Shown here: piece after piece, positions 33,499-42,842 of the stretch | Layout: every line of letters begins with the position of its first letter | How positions within the stretch are numbered: position 1 is the stretch's first letter | Source: Ensifer oleiphilus | GTDB taxonomy: Bacteria; Pseudomonadota; Alphaproteobacteria; Rhizobiales; Rhizobiaceae | Reading direction: 5' to 3' | Assembly: GCF_013371465.1 (NCBI RefSeq) | Contig: NZ_JABWDU010000001.1 | Location: forward strand, 673,794-737,793 | DNA length: 64,000 nt | Notes under the pieces: generated by a model | What the model saw: only the letters and a program-made list of their open reading frames with translations | Database searches by the model: none | Told to the model about the DNA's origin: nothing | Translations under genes and position numbers: made by a program

Positions 33499-35001
33499 AT
33501 GGCGCGTATCATCGAAACGGCAACCGGTCTGGAGGCTCTGACCTTCGACGACGTTCTGCTCCAGCCCGGGCATTCCGAAGTCATGCCGGGACAGACGAAT
33601 ATCTCGACCCGCATCGCCCAGGATATCGACCTCAACCTCCCGATCCTCTCCTCGGCCATGGATACGGTGACCGAAGGTCGCCTGGCGATTGCCATGGCAC
33701 AGGCCGGCGGCATTGGCGTCATCCACCGCAACCTGACGCCGGTCGAACAGGCTGAAGAGGTCCGACAGGTCAAGAAGTTCGAAAGCGGCATGGTCGTCAA
33801 TCCGGTGACCATCGGTCCCGATGGCACGCTGGCAGATGCTCTCGGCCTGATGAAGATCCATGGCATTTCCGGCATTCCGGTCGTCGAGAACGGCGGCAAT
33901 GGCGGCCAGAAGCAGGGCCGTCTGGTCGGCATCTTGACCAACCGCGACGTGCGCTTCGCCTCCGATCCGAACCAGAAGATCTACGAATTGATGACGCGTG
34001 AAAACCTCATCACCGTCAAGGAAAGCGTCGACCAGCAGGAAGCCAAGCGCCTCTTGCACATGCACCGCATCGAAAAGCTGCTGGTCGTCGACGGCGACGG
34101 CCGTTGCGTCGGCCTCATCACCGTCAAGGACATCGAGAAGTCGCAGCTGAACCCGAACGCCTCCAAGGATGCGCAGGGTCGTCTTCGCGCCGCCGCCGCC
34201 ATCTCGGTCGGCGATGACGGCTTCGAGCGTGCCGAGCGTCTGATCGACGCCGGCGTCGACCTCATCGTTGTCGATACGGCGCACGGCCACTCGCAGCGCG
34301 TTCTCGATGCGGTCACCCGCGTCAAGACGCTGTCGAACTCGGTTCGCATCATGGCCGGCAATGTCGCCACCGCTGACGGCACCAAGGCTTTGATCGACGC
34401 CGGCGCAGACGCGGTCAAGGTCGGTATCGGCCCGGGCTCGATCTGTACCACGCGCATCGTCGCCGGTGTGGGCGTGCCGCAGCTGGCCGCCATCATGTCG
34501 GCCGTTGAGGCTGCCCAGGCGGCGGACATTCCGGTCATTGCCGACGGCGGCATCAAGTTCTCGGGCGACCTTGCCAAGGCGATCGCCGCCGGTGCTTCCG
34601 CCGTCATGGTCGGCTCGCTGCTTGCCGGTACCGACGAAAGCCCGGGCGAAGTGTTCCTCTACCAGGGCCGCTCGTTCAAGGCCTATCGCGGCATGGGTTC
34701 CGTCGGCGCGATGGCGCGTGGCTCGGCCGACCGCTACTTCCAGGCCGAGGTTCGCGATACGCTGAAGCTCGTTCCGGAAGGCATCGAAGGCCAGGTGCCT
34801 TACAAGGGTCCGGTCTCCGGCGTCCTGCATCAGCTCGCCGGCGGCCTGAAGGCCTCGATGGGCTATGTTGGCGGTGCCACGATCAAGGACTATCAGGAGC
34901 GCGCCACCTTCGTGCGCATCTCCGGCGCTGGCCTTCGCGAGAGCCACGCGCATGACGTCACGATCACGCGCGAAAGCCCGAACTATCCGGGCTCGCACTA
35001 A
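33499..35001 (+). CDS. guaB: IMP dehydrogenase
   Basis: A 500-residue IMPDH that converts IMP to XMP with NAD, the committed step of guanine nucleotide synthesis. The catalytic cysteine is C316 in [13 protein letters not shown] and the active-site flap lies around [22 protein letters not shown] pair spans about residues 95-215 ([23 protein letters not shown]..., [24 protein letters not shown]). The ATG at 33499 follows GAAGGGA and is preferred to the TTG two codons before. A strong terminator follows. No purine riboswitch is recognisable in the leader. Confidence 0.97.
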   Translation: MARIIETATGLEALTFDDVLLQPGHSEVMPGQTNISTRIAQDIDLNLPILSSAMDTVTEGRLAIAMAQAGGIGVIHRNLTPVEQAEEVRQVKKFESGMVVNPVTIGPDGTLADALGLMKIHGISGIPVVENGGNGGQKQGRLVGILTNRDVRFASDPNQKIYELMTRENLITVKESVDQQEAKRLLHMHRIEKLLVVDGDGRCVGLITVKDIEKSQLNPNASKDAQGRLRAAAAISVGDDGFERAERLIDAGVDLIVVDTAHGHSQRVLDAVTRVKTLSNSVRIMAGNVATADGTKALIDAGADAVKVGIGPGSICTTRIVAGVGVPQLAAIMSAVEAAQAADIPVIADGGIKFSGDLAKAIAAGASAVMVGSLLAGTDESPGEVFLYQGRSFKAYRGMGSVGAMARGSADRYFQAEVRDTLKLVPEGIEGQVPYKGPVSGVLHQLAGGLKASMGYVGGATIKDYQERATFVRISGAGLRESHAHDVTITRESPNYPGSH

Positions 35002-35011
35002 GCTTCTGCTC

Positions 35012-35038
35012 GGGGGCGCCATCCGCGCCCCCGTTTTT
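35012..35038 (+). terminator. Terminator of guaB
   Basis: GGGGGCGC (35012-35019), loop CATCC, GCGCCCCC (35025-35032), then GTTTTT. Confidence 0.93.
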
Positions 35039-35107
35039 CCTCATATGCGGCGCCGCCCAGTGCCCCTGCTTTTTCCTGAGTTGGTTGTTTCGAGTGGAGT
35101 AAGAGCG

Positions 35108-35524
35108 ATGACGGGCTTTGAGATCTTCTGGCCGATGGTGGCGCATGTGCTGCTCGTCTTCGTCCTCTACGCCCTTCTGTCGTTCCGCCGTGTCGGCCTG
35201 GTGAAGGCAGGCAAGGCGCAGGTCTCGCAGTTTCGCGAGAACCGCGACGAGCCCACCGAAAGCCTGGTCGTTCGCAACAGCATCGCCAACCAGTTCGAGC
35301 TGCCGGTGCTGTTCCACATCTGCTGCGTGCTGCTCTACATCACCGAGGCGGATAACATCGTCTCGCTGGTGCTCGCCTGGCTGTTCATCGCCTCGCGCTA
35401 CCTGCATGCCTTCGTGCATGTCACCAGCAACCGTATCCGCTACCGCCGACCGCTGTTCATCGTCGGCGTGGCGACGCTCGGCGGCATGTGGATCTGGCTT
35501 TCCGTCTGGATGGCGAACAGCTGA
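35108..35524 (+). CDS. MAPEG-family membrane protein
   Basis: A 138-residue protein from the ATG at 35108 (MTGFEIFWPMVAHVLLVF), with GGAGT eight bases upstream. It has four hydrophobic segments, and the MAPEG signature is in the second half of the helix bundle (NSIANQFELPVLFHICCVLLYI and ASRYLHAFVHVTSNRIRYR). MAPEG proteins relate to membrane glutathione transferases, but bacterial members mostly lack assigned functions. It is separated from guaB by a terminator, so it has its own promoter. Confidence 0.85.
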   Translation: MTGFEIFWPMVAHVLLVFVLYALLSFRRVGLVKAGKAQVSQFRENRDEPTESLVVRNSIANQFELPVLFHICCVLLYITEADNIVSLVLAWLFIASRYLHAFVHVTSNRIRYRRPLFIVGVATLGGMWIWLSVWMANS

Positions 35525-35643
35525 CACCTTGACGGGTTCCCACCCCTCGCGCATGTCATGAGAAGCGGAGCCCTTTGGGCATCTGCGCCGGTCCAATACG
35601 ACAGGCGCAAATCTGAGACACTTTCGAAGATGAACTTCGCGCC

Positions 35644-35657
35644 TTGATGCGCATCAA
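35644..35657. promoter_or_regulatory. FNR/FixK-type anaerobox upstream of adh
   Basis: TTGATGCGCATCAA, a perfect TTGAT-N4-ATCAA palindrome centred 128 bp before the alcohol dehydrogenase start. That leaves room for a class II promoter with a leader of about 85 bases. It suggests microaerobic induction by FnrN or FixK. Confidence 0.75.
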
Positions 35658-35777
35658 GTGCCCGTCACTACTTTGCGGATAGTCTGGTCGTTGTTAGCGT
35701 AGCTCTGTCACAAGCGCCTGGCGCGCCTGGTGATGGGCCTCTGCGCCGACGTCGAACAGACAGCATCGGAGATCGAT

Positions 35778-36806
35778 ATGACCGCAACGATGAAAGCCGC
35801 CGTGGTGCGGGAATTCCGCAAGCCGCTCGTGATCGAGGAAATGCCGATACCGGAGCCCGGCCCCGGCCAGGTGCTGATCAAGTTTCAGGCGACCGGCGTC
35901 TGCCACACCGATCTGCACGCGGTGAACGGCGATTGGCCGGTCAAACCCAACCCGCCGTTCATCCCGGGCCACGAGGGCGTCGGCTATGTCGCCAAGCTCG
36001 GCTCCGGCGTCACGCGGCTGAAGGAGGGCGATCGCGTCGGCGTGCCGTGGCTGCACACCGCCTGCGGTGGCTGCACGCCATGCCGGACCGGATGGGAAAC
36101 CCTTTGCGGAAGCCAGCAGAACACCGGCTATTCCGTCAACGGCACCTTTGCCGAGTATGGCCTCGCCGATCCTGATTTCGTCGGCCGCCTGCCGGACAAG
36201 CTTGAATTCGGGCCGGCTGCTCCCATCCTCTGCGCCGGCGTCACGGTCTACAAGGGCTTGAAGGAAACCGAAGTGCGGCCCGGCGAATGGGCCCTGATCT
36301 CCGGCATCGGCGGCCTGGGGCACATGGCTGTTCAATATGCCAAGGCCATGGGCATGCACGTCGCCGCTGTCGATATCTTCCCCGACAAGCTGGCGCTGGC
36401 GAGAAAGCTTGGCGCCGATCTGGTCGTCGACGCGCGCGACAAGGATGCGGTCGAGCAGGTGCAGAAGGCGACCGGAGGGGTGCATGGCGCCCTGGTGACG
36501 GCGGTGGCCCCGAAGGCGATGGAGCAGGCCTTCAACATGCTGCGCTCCAAGGGAACGATGGCGCTCGTCGGCCTGCCGCCGGGCCAGATGTGCGTGCCGA
36601 TCTTCGATACGGTGCTGAAGCGCATCACCATTCGCGGCTCGATCGTCGGAACCCGGCAGGATCTGGAGGAATCGCTGGAGTTTGCCGGCGAAGGCAAGGT
36701 CGCGTCCCACTTCACCTGGGACAAGATCGAGAACATCAACGCCATCTTCCAGCGTATGGAGGAAGGCAAGATCGACGGCCGCATCGTGCTGGACCTCAAC
36801 AACTGA
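35778..36806 (+). CDS. Zinc-dependent alcohol dehydrogenase (AdhP/AdhA type)
   Basis: A 342-residue medium-chain dehydrogenase. Catalytic zinc ligands are in GVCHTDLHA and the GHEGVG motif at about residues 60-65. Structural zinc cysteines are in CGGCTPCRTGWETLC. The NAD-binding motif is ISGIGGLGHMAVQYAKAMG. It matches propanol-preferring AdhP enzymes that interconvert ethanol or other primary alcohols and aldehydes. The ATG at 35778 is favoured by GGAG upstream and by family length. An FNR/FixK box upstream points to oxygen control, fitting a fermentative or symbiotic role. Confidence 0.92.
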   Translation: MTATMKAAVVREFRKPLVIEEMPIPEPGPGQVLIKFQATGVCHTDLHAVNGDWPVKPNPPFIPGHEGVGYVAKLGSGVTRLKEGDRVGVPWLHTACGGCTPCRTGWETLCGSQQNTGYSVNGTFAEYGLADPDFVGRLPDKLEFGPAAPILCAGVTVYKGLKETEVRPGEWALISGIGGLGHMAVQYAKAMGMHVAAVDIFPDKLALARKLGADLVVDARDKDAVEQVQKATGGVHGALVTAVAPKAMEQAFNMLRSKGTMALVGLPPGQMCVPIFDTVLKRITIRGSIVGTRQDLEESLEFAGEGKVASHFTWDKIENINAIFQRMEEGKIDGRIVLDLNN

Positions 36807-36947
36807 TCCCTCCGTAGGCAAGCGTGCGTCTCGCCACGCGTGCGCGGTAACGCAAGTTTGTATATCCGGAGCCGCCCGCTGACCTATTCTGTCGCGGGCG
36901 GTTGTCCGTTGGGCTGCCGCAGAGGAAAGAAACCGAAGGAGGCCGTC

Positions 36948-37823
36948 ATGAACAAACCTGTCATCACGCAGGCAATGATCGACGCTTATGACGAGTACAC
37001 GCACCTCAGTCTGGATCGCCGCCGGTTCATGGAGACGCTGACGGGACTTGCCGGCTCGGCCGCGGCCGCCGCCACCATCGCACCGCTTCTTGCCGCCAGC
37101 AGTGCCAAGGCTGAAGTGGTCGCCGATACGGACAACCGCATCGTCGGCGAGGACATTTCCTATCCCGGTGCCGATGGCGACATGAAGGGTTATCTGGTCC
37201 GCCCGGCCAACATGACGGGAAAGCTGCCGGCCGTCATCGTCATCCACGAGAACCGCGGGCTCAATCCGCATATTCGCGATGTCGCCCGCCGCATGGCGCT
37301 TGAAGGTTTCATCGCGCTCGCGCCGGATTTCCTGTCGCCATCCGGCGGCACGCCTGTTGATGAGGACAAGGCGCGCGAGATGATCGGTGCGCTCGATGCC
37401 GGTGAAACCAATGCGGACGCCGTGGCAACCGTTGCGTTTCTCGAACAGCACGCGCAGTCGACCGGCAAGGTCGGGGCCATCGGCTTTTGCTGGGGCGGTG
37501 GGTTGGTCAATCGGCTTGCGGTCAATTCACCCGATCTCAAGGCTGGCGTCGCCTATTACGGCGCGCAGGCCAAGGCCGAGGACGTGCCGAAGATCAAGGC
37601 CGCGCTGCTCTTGCATTATGCCGGCCTTGACGAGCGCATCAATGCGGGTATCGACGCCTATCGCAAGGCGTTGACGGACAATGGCAAGGACGCGACGATC
37701 TATGTCTATGACGGCGTCAACCACGCCTTCAACAACGATACGTCAGCCGCCCGCTACGACAAGGCTGCAGCCGACCTCGCCTGGAGCCGAACCGTCGAGT
37801 TTTTGAAGGCCAAGCTCGCCTGA
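36948..37823 (+). CDS. Tat-exported dienelactone hydrolase-family protein
   Basis: A 291-residue alpha/beta hydrolase. An N-terminal twin-arginine signal (LDRRRFMETLTGLAGSAAAAATIAPLLAAS) follows a 20-residue lead, as in the YghX/DLH exported group. The catalytic triad is Cys in GFCWGGG, Asp in YAGLDERI and His in VNHAFNND. The cysteine nucleophile marks dienelactone hydrolases rather than serine esterases. AAGGAGG lies seven bases before the ATG. It sits 141 bp after the alcohol dehydrogenase on the same strand. The periplasmic substrate is unknown. Confidence 0.88.
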   Translation: MNKPVITQAMIDAYDEYTHLSLDRRRFMETLTGLAGSAAAAATIAPLLAASSAKAEVVADTDNRIVGEDISYPGADGDMKGYLVRPANMTGKLPAVIVIHENRGLNPHIRDVARRMALEGFIALAPDFLSPSGGTPVDEDKAREMIGALDAGETNADAVATVAFLEQHAQSTGKVGAIGFCWGGGLVNRLAVNSPDLKAGVAYYGAQAKAEDVPKIKAALLLHYAGLDERINAGIDAYRKALTDNGKDATIYVYDGVNHAFNNDTSAARYDKAAADLAWSRTVEFLKAKLA

Positions 37824-37950
37824 GTGGCGCAGTCGAGCAATCGGTTCGGAACGACGGGGACGATAATTCTCCCGCCTCCCGATCTCAGCGTCGCAACAAA
37901 AAGGCCGCGTGCCATCGGATGCGCGGTCGCTTCTTTTGTCCGCCGAGGGC

Positions 37951-38901
37951 CTACCAGCCCGGCAGCATATGGCTTTGTCGCAGGCGCGGATAGCGCGGAA
38001 AGCCCTTGATATCGCCATCGATGTCATCGTTGACGGTGATCGGCGTGATGTTGTCGAGGCAGGCGGTGATGTGGTTGGTGATCGCGTTCGACAGCGACGG
38101 TGAAAGACCCGGGCGCTTCATGATGCCGATCTGTACTGGCGCAAGCGCTGGGAAGCCATCAGCAAGCGTCAGCACCTTCATGCCTGGGCGAAGGGCTGAT
38201 TCCGGCAGAACTGAAACCGCCATGCCGGCAAGCACGGCAGCGGCGACCACGGTCGACGACCAGCTGGTAAACAGGATCTGGTATTCCTTGCCGGTCGCGT
38301 CGAGTGCCGCACAGGCCGCTTGGCGCCACTGGCAGTCGCGTCGGCCGACCGCAAGCGGGATCGGCGCGTTTTCCGGCAGCGGATGGTTGATTGAACTGAC
38401 CCAACAGAGCGGCTCGGTGCGCACCACGTCCGAGGCGCGGGCGCGCGGATTGTGCGTGACCAGCGCGATGTCGAGATCGCCCTTGGCCATCTTCTCCGCA
38501 AGGTCGACCGACGGCTCGCAGATGATGTAGAGCTCGACGTTCGGATGCGTCTTGGCAAACCGCACGATGATCTCGGGCATGTAGCGGTCGGCGTAGTCAT
38601 CCGGCGTGCCGATGCGCAGCGTGCCTTCCAGGCGATTGTCGTCGAAGGAGGCCATCGCCTCGTTGTTGAGGCGAATCATCCGGCGCGCGAAATTGAGCAG
38701 CCGATCGCCCTCGACCGTCAGCCGGTTGCCGCGGCCGTCCTTCATGAACAACGGCTTGCCGATGCGCTCCTCCAGGCGCCGCATCTGCATGGATACGGCC
38801 GACTGTGTCTTGAAAACCCGGTCGGCGGCCTTGGTGAAGCTGCCCGTGTCGGCGATCGCGACAAAGGTCTGCAGCTGATCGATATCAAGTGGTGCGGACA
38901 T
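37951..38901 (-). CDS. LysR-family regulator (LsrB-like)
   Basis: A 316-residue LysR protein from the ATG at 38901 (MSAPLDIDQLQTFVAIADTG). The HTH with KTQSAVSMQMRRLEERIGKPLF is typical of the LsrB-like group. From memory the LsrB proteins of Sinorhizobium and Agrobacterium, which link redox state to symbiosis, start very similarly, but this one looks like a paralogue and I give no symbol. Cysteines occur in the effector domain (YIICEP, PLCW, CQWRQAACAAL). The neighbouring hydrolase gene is convergent, so no target is evident. The frame extends 16 codons further upstream. Confidence 0.87.
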   Translation of the reverse strand: MSAPLDIDQLQTFVAIADTGSFTKAADRVFKTQSAVSMQMRRLEERIGKPLFMKDGRGNRLTVEGDRLLNFARRMIRLNNEAMASFDDNRLEGTLRIGTPDDYADRYMPEIIVRFAKTHPNVELYIICEPSVDLAEKMAKGDLDIALVTHNPRARASDVVRTEPLCWVSSINHPLPENAPIPLAVGRRDCQWRQAACAALDATGKEYQILFTSWSSTVVAAAVLAGMAVSVLPESALRPGMKVLTLADGFPALAPVQIGIMKRPGLSPSLSNAITNHITACLDNITPITVNDDIDGDIKGFPRYPRLRQSHMLPGW

Positions 38902-39111
38902 GGCCGTGATACACCCATAAGATTGTTTGATGAATATCATTAAAAACATTCGTTGGACTGATCAATAAGGATTTGCGATCTATCAGGGGCAAATTTCATT
39001 GATCCCCGGCCGGCAACAAGTGCCGGTTCACCCCAAGTTCGCTGGCCCACCCCTGCGTATGACCTCGCGCAGGGGACGGGTCTCTTCGTGCCTGAAAAAA
39101 GGAGCGCCGTC

Positions 39112-39408
39112 ATGCGCACGACCGACCACGTCCTCGATCTCGACCTCGTTGCAGGAAAGCAGTCCTCTGCCTCCCGTGCCGCTGGCGTTGTCGGCGTGAT
39201 GACGGCTGCATGGCGCCTGTTTAGGAACCGATGCGAAATCGCGCGTCTGAATGAGCTGGACGACCGTCATCTGCTCGATATGGGGCTGCGGCGTGAAGAT
39301 GTCCGCGAGGCGATCACCTCGCCCTTCTTCGACAATCCCGGCAGCTATCTGACGCGCGCGTCGCGAAACCGCGTGAGCCTCTTCTACAAGGGGATCCGTC
39401 ACGACTGA
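39112..39408 (+). CDS. DUF1127-family protein
   Basis: A 98-residue protein with AAAGGAG before the ATG at 39112. The DUF1127 core (RLNELDDRHLLDMGLRREDVREA) is at about residues 45-68, preceded by an aromatic amphipathic segment (AAWRLFRNRCEIA). Short DUF1127 proteins in Agrobacterium influence phosphate and carbon metabolism and RNA turnover. This longer form adds about 25 residues on each side. It is followed by two perfect hairpins and, further on, a strong terminator. Confidence 0.87.
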   Translation: MRTTDHVLDLDLVAGKQSSASRAAGVVGVMTAAWRLFRNRCEIARLNELDDRHLLDMGLRREDVREAITSPFFDNPGSYLTRASRNRVSLFYKGIRHD

Positions 39409-39417
39409 TTTCCCCAT

Positions 39418-39444
39418 GGCGCATCCCGCCGCTTGGGATGCGCC
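39418..39444 (+). terminator. Hairpin after DUF1127 gene
   Basis: GGCGCATCCC (39418-39427) and GGGATGCGCC (39435-39444) form a perfect 10-bp stem with a 7-base loop, nine bases after the stop. There is no T run. Confidence 0.65.
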
Positions 39445-39448
39445 AATC

Positions 39449-39490
39449 GAGCATGATCCGCGCAAGCTGCCGCCAATGCGGATCATGCTC
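39449..39490. repeat. Perfect 13-bp inverted repeat
   Basis: GAGCATGATCCGC (39449-39461) and GCGGATCATGCTC (39478-39490) with a 16-base spacer, directly after the first hairpin. It may be part of a dispersed palindromic element or a second folding unit of the transcript end. Confidence 0.7.
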
Positions 39491-39574
39491 CGAGTTTCGA
39501 AAGTTTCGGTGCTGCCGCTTCCATCGCGCGCCCAAACGTTCCCCGCAGGGTAGAGCCAATAGACCCTGCCGCTT

Positions 39575-39613
39575 GGCCCGGTACATGAACCAAGACATGT
39601 ACCGGGCCTTTTT
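39575..39613. terminator. Strong terminator between convergent genes
   Basis: GGCCCGGTACATG (39575-39587) and CATGTACCGGGCC (39596-39608) form a perfect 13-bp stem followed by TTTTT on the plus strand. Confidence 0.9.
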
Positions 39614-39652
39614 CTTGTCCGCGCAGTTTGAATCTGTGGGAAGTGCCCGGGT

Positions 39653-40483
39653 TCAGCCCTTGTTGGCGGTGCCGGACTTGTAGCTGTCGAACAGCGCCTC
39701 GATGTTCTTCTGATATTCCTTCTGCATCTCCAGCCCGCTGTCGAACATGCTGTTCATCATCTGCGAGAACTGGGCGGCGGCCGGGTTGTCCGCAGCCGGC
39801 TTGGCTGTCGCGCTGGCCCCTGTTGGCTGCATCATGTCCTGGAATGCCTTCAGGAAGGGATTATCGGCAAAGAAGTCGGGCGCCTTGGCAGTCTCTTCCT
39901 TCTTGCCGGCGCCGAAGAAGCCCTGCATTGCCTGGGTAAAGGGATTGTCGAAGGGGTTGGCCTGCGGCTCCGGCTTCCTGGCAAGACCGGACGCCTCCAT
40001 CCACTGTTGCATCATCGTCGCCATCGGGTTGTTGGCAAAGGCAGCATTCGCCCCGGCAAACTGGCCAGTTGCCTGCTTGAACAGGCCGCCCATCAGCGTA
40101 TCCGCCATGGCCGGCAACATCTGCTTGTAAATCTCCTGGCTGATGCCGGTGACCTGGGCCGCTTGGGCTGCGATCGCGCGTGACATTTCCTTGGAGCCGA
40201 AGAGCTGCCCGAGAATGCCGTTGCCGTCGGCCATGCCTTGCGGCGTGAACGCCTGGCTGACGTCCTCGAAATATTTGGCATAGTTGCCGCTGGACATCGC
40301 CGTCAGCAGGGCGCCGAAATCGTAAGGGTTGGTCGTGTTGCGCTTGAAGGCGGCGGAAAAGGCCGGCAGCAGCGCAGCGGTGGCCTTCGCCATCTGCTCC
40401 TGGGCAAGCCCGAATTGCCGGGCCATCAGCTCGGTCGCCTGTCCGTTCTGAGCCTGCGTGAACATGTCAAAAAGCGGTGCCAT
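39653..40483 (-). CDS. DUF937-family hypothetical protein
   Basis: A 276-residue protein from the ATG at 40483 (MAPLFDMFTQAQNGQATELM), with AAGGGAA upstream. The N-terminal half has the helical repeat pattern of DUF937 (YidB-like): TELMARQFGLAQEQMAKATAALLPAFSAAFKR. The second half is Ala/Met/Gln-rich and low in complexity, with NPFDNPFTQAM and MMNSMFDSGLEMQKEYQKN segments that look phasin-like. It is cytosolic by composition. The function is unknown; polyhydroxyalkanoate granule association is one guess from the tail alone. Confidence 0.75.
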   Translation of the reverse strand: MAPLFDMFTQAQNGQATELMARQFGLAQEQMAKATAALLPAFSAAFKRNTTNPYDFGALLTAMSSGNYAKYFEDVSQAFTPQGMADGNGILGQLFGSKEMSRAIAAQAAQVTGISQEIYKQMLPAMADTLMGGLFKQATGQFAGANAAFANNPMATMMQQWMEASGLARKPEPQANPFDNPFTQAMQGFFGAGKKEETAKAPDFFADNPFLKAFQDMMQPTGASATAKPAADNPAAAQFSQMMNSMFDSGLEMQKEYQKNIEALFDSYKSGTANKG

Positions 40484-40575
40484 CCCCGGTTCCCTTCGGC
40501 CAAACGACGTATGTCGTTGCACTATAACGGGAAATGTGAAGTGGGAAACCGCTTTTTGATCCCAGACTTACAGTC

Positions 40576-41949
40576 TCAGTATTGGTATTCGGCAAAGACC
40601 GGATCGACCGAACCGTTCCAGCGGCCATTGTAGAGCGACAGCAGATCTTCTGCGAGCGTCGCCTTCTTGGCCAGCACCTCATCGAGCGGTGCCAGGAACT
40701 GGCTTTCGTCGATGCCGTCGCCGTTCAAACGGTTGCGCCGCTTCAGGCCACCCCGCGAGATGGATACCGCTTCACGGGCGATATCATAGAGGTTGCCGGC
40801 ACGGAATTTGGCGTTGAGCGCCTGGGCGGGAACCGCGTCACGCAAGGCGCCGACCTCCTCGAAGGTCCAGTCGCGCGTCAGTTCTTCTGCGGCGGAGAGT
40901 GCTTCGCCGTCGTAGAGCAGGCCGACCCAGAAGGCCGGCAACGCGCAGATCCGGCGCCAGGGGCCGCCATCGGCGCCGCGCATTTCCAGGAAGCGCTTGA
41001 GGCGGACATCCGGGAAGAGCGTCGAGAGATGGTTGGTCCAATCGCCCATGTTCGGCTGCCAGTCGGCAATCTCGCCCTTGAGCGCCCCGTTCATGAACTG
41101 GCGGAAGGTGACATGAGTACAGTCGTGATAGTGACCGTCGCGAACGACGAAATACATCGGCACGTCGAGCGCCCACTCGACATAGTCGATGAACCCGAAG
41201 TCTGGTCTGAAGGCTGCCGGCAGCAAGCCGGAGCGCTGGTTGTCGGTGTCGCGCCAGATGTCGCCGCGCCAGGACAGAAGCCCGTTCGGCTTGCCGTCGG
41301 TGAAGGGCGAGCTTGCAAACAAGGCGGTCGCCAGCGGCTGCAGCTTCAGCGACACCTGCATCTTGCGGCGCATGTCCTCTTCCGAGGAGAAGTCGAGGTT
41401 CACCTGGATCGTGCAGGTGCGATACATCATGTCGAGGCCCTGGGTACCGACCTTGGGCATGTAGCGGCTCATGATGCCGTAGCGCGATTTCGGCATCTGC
41501 GGCGTTTCGTCAAGCGTCCATTTCGGGCTGCCGCCGATGCCGAGGAAGCGAATGCCGAGCGGCTCGGCCACTTCGCGCAAAACGGCAAGGTGCTGGTTCG
41601 ATTCCTTGCAGGTCTGGTGCAGGTTTTCGAGCGGCGCACCGGAAAGCTCGAACTGGCCGCCCGGCTCCAGCGAGATCGCCCCGTTGCCGGAATGCTCGGC
41701 AAGGCCGATGATGTTGCCTTCGTCGATGATCGGCTCCCAGCCGCTCTTTGCGGCCATGCCGTCGAGCAGCGCCTGGATGCTGGCATCGCCGAAATAGGGC
41801 ACGGGGCTGTTGTCCGCCTTAAAGAAGGCAAATTTTTCATGCTCCGTTCCGATCCGGAACCGTTCCTCCGGTTTCGAGCCCGCCGCGATGTAAGCGGTCA
41901 GGTCAGCGACAGAGGTTACCGGCGTCTGGTCGGTGGTATCTCGGGCCAT
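40576..41949 (-). CDS. gshA: Glutamate-cysteine ligase (plant/alphaproteobacterial type)
   Basis: A 457-residue enzyme for the first step of glutathione synthesis, joining glutamate and cysteine with ATP. It has the opening RFRIGTEHEKFAFF and LLDGMAAKSGWEPI, then GNGAISLEPGGQFELSGAPLE, which are marks of the plant-like GCS2 group found in alphaproteobacteria. Further motifs are MMYRTCTIQVNLDFSSEEDM and FRPDFGFIDYVEWALDVPM. It is full length with a single start at 41949. Glutathione is also the substrate for the transferase and the phytochelatin-synthase-like protein later in the window. Confidence 0.93.
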   Translation of the reverse strand: MARDTTDQTPVTSVADLTAYIAAGSKPEERFRIGTEHEKFAFFKADNSPVPYFGDASIQALLDGMAAKSGWEPIIDEGNIIGLAEHSGNGAISLEPGGQFELSGAPLENLHQTCKESNQHLAVLREVAEPLGIRFLGIGGSPKWTLDETPQMPKSRYGIMSRYMPKVGTQGLDMMYRTCTIQVNLDFSSEEDMRRKMQVSLKLQPLATALFASSPFTDGKPNGLLSWRGDIWRDTDNQRSGLLPAAFRPDFGFIDYVEWALDVPMYFVVRDGHYHDCTHVTFRQFMNGALKGEIADWQPNMGDWTNHLSTLFPDVRLKRFLEMRGADGGPWRRICALPAFWVGLLYDGEALSAAEELTRDWTFEEVGALRDAVPAQALNAKFRAGNLYDIAREAVSISRGGLKRRNRLNGDGIDESQFLAPLDEVLAKKATLAEDLLSLYNGRWNGSVDPVFAEYQY

Positions 41950-42094
41950 GAGCGTCTTCTTTTGCTTGAGCGGTTCCGCCGGAAAGCGGAAGTGGATGGT
42001 GGCTGCTTGAACCGTAATCAGGTGCGGTGCAAGTCAATTTCTTTCAAGATCTATTCAAAAAAAGTATGCGCCGTGCTTGCTTGCAGGCGACCGG

Positions 42095-42832
42095 TCAATG
42101 CCAATCACCGACCGTTGCCTGTATCACGGCCATCGCCGCAACCGCCGCGGTATCGGCTCTCAGAATGCGGGGGCCGAGCGGTATGGCGGTGACGAAATCA
42201 AGGCTGCGCAGCAGGCTCCGCTCGCCGTCGGAAAAGCCGCCCTCAGGCCCGATCAACAGCGCCAGCTTCTTTTCCGATATGCCTTTCAGGATCGGCAGCG
42301 GGTTCTGGCTGTCGCTGCCTTCATCGCAGAAAATGATGCGACGATCCGCAGGCCAACCTTGCAGCAGGTCTTCAAGCCGCCGCGGCTCTTCCACACTGGG
42401 AATACCGAGCACGCCGCATTGTTCTGCGGCTTCGACGACATTGGCGCGCACCCGGTCGAGATTGCCGATCTTGCCCTGGACGTGTTGCGTCATTACCGGC
42501 TGCAAGACGCCGGCGCCCATTTCGACAGCCTTCTGCACGAGATAGTCGAGGCGGCCGACCTTGAGCGGCGCGAAGAGGTAGACGAGATCGCAAGGGGCCG
42601 GCTGCGGCCGGGTCTGCTCGACGGCGGTCAGCATCAGGCGTTTCTTGCTCGCAAGCGAAAGCTCGGCCCGCCACTCGCCGTCACGGCCGTTGAAGACGAG
42701 AATGGAGGCACCTTCCTCGTAGCGCAGCACGTTGATCAGGTAGTTGAACTGCTCCTTGGTCGCCTCCTGTGTCGAGCCGGCCAGAAGGGGGTGCTCAACG
42801 AAAAGACGTTGCATGCGGAAATTGGCGCGCAT
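42095..42832 (-). CDS. rsmE: 16S rRNA (uridine-1498 N3)-methyltransferase RsmE
   Basis: A 245-residue SPOUT-class enzyme from the ATG at 42832 ([16 protein letters not shown]), with GAAGG upstream. The N-terminal PUA-like domain is followed by the knot motif [16 protein letters not shown] and the [16 protein letters not shown] segment near the C-terminus, both diagnostic of RsmE. The gene lies 10 bp downstream of the phosphate permease gene on the same strand, so the two are probably co-transcribed. Confidence 0.94.
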   Translation of the reverse strand: MRANFRMQRLFVEHPLLAGSTQEATKEQFNYLINVLRYEEGASILVFNGRDGEWRAELSLASKKRLMLTAVEQTRPQPAPCDLVYLFAPLKVGRLDYLVQKAVEMGAGVLQPVMTQHVQGKIGNLDRVRANVVEAAEQCGVLGIPSVEEPRRLEDLLQGWPADRRIIFCDEGSDSQNPLPILKGISEKKLALLIGPEGGFSDGERSLLRSLDFVTAIPLGPRILRADTAAVAAMAVIQATVGDWH

Positions 42833-42842
42833 GGGAATACCT

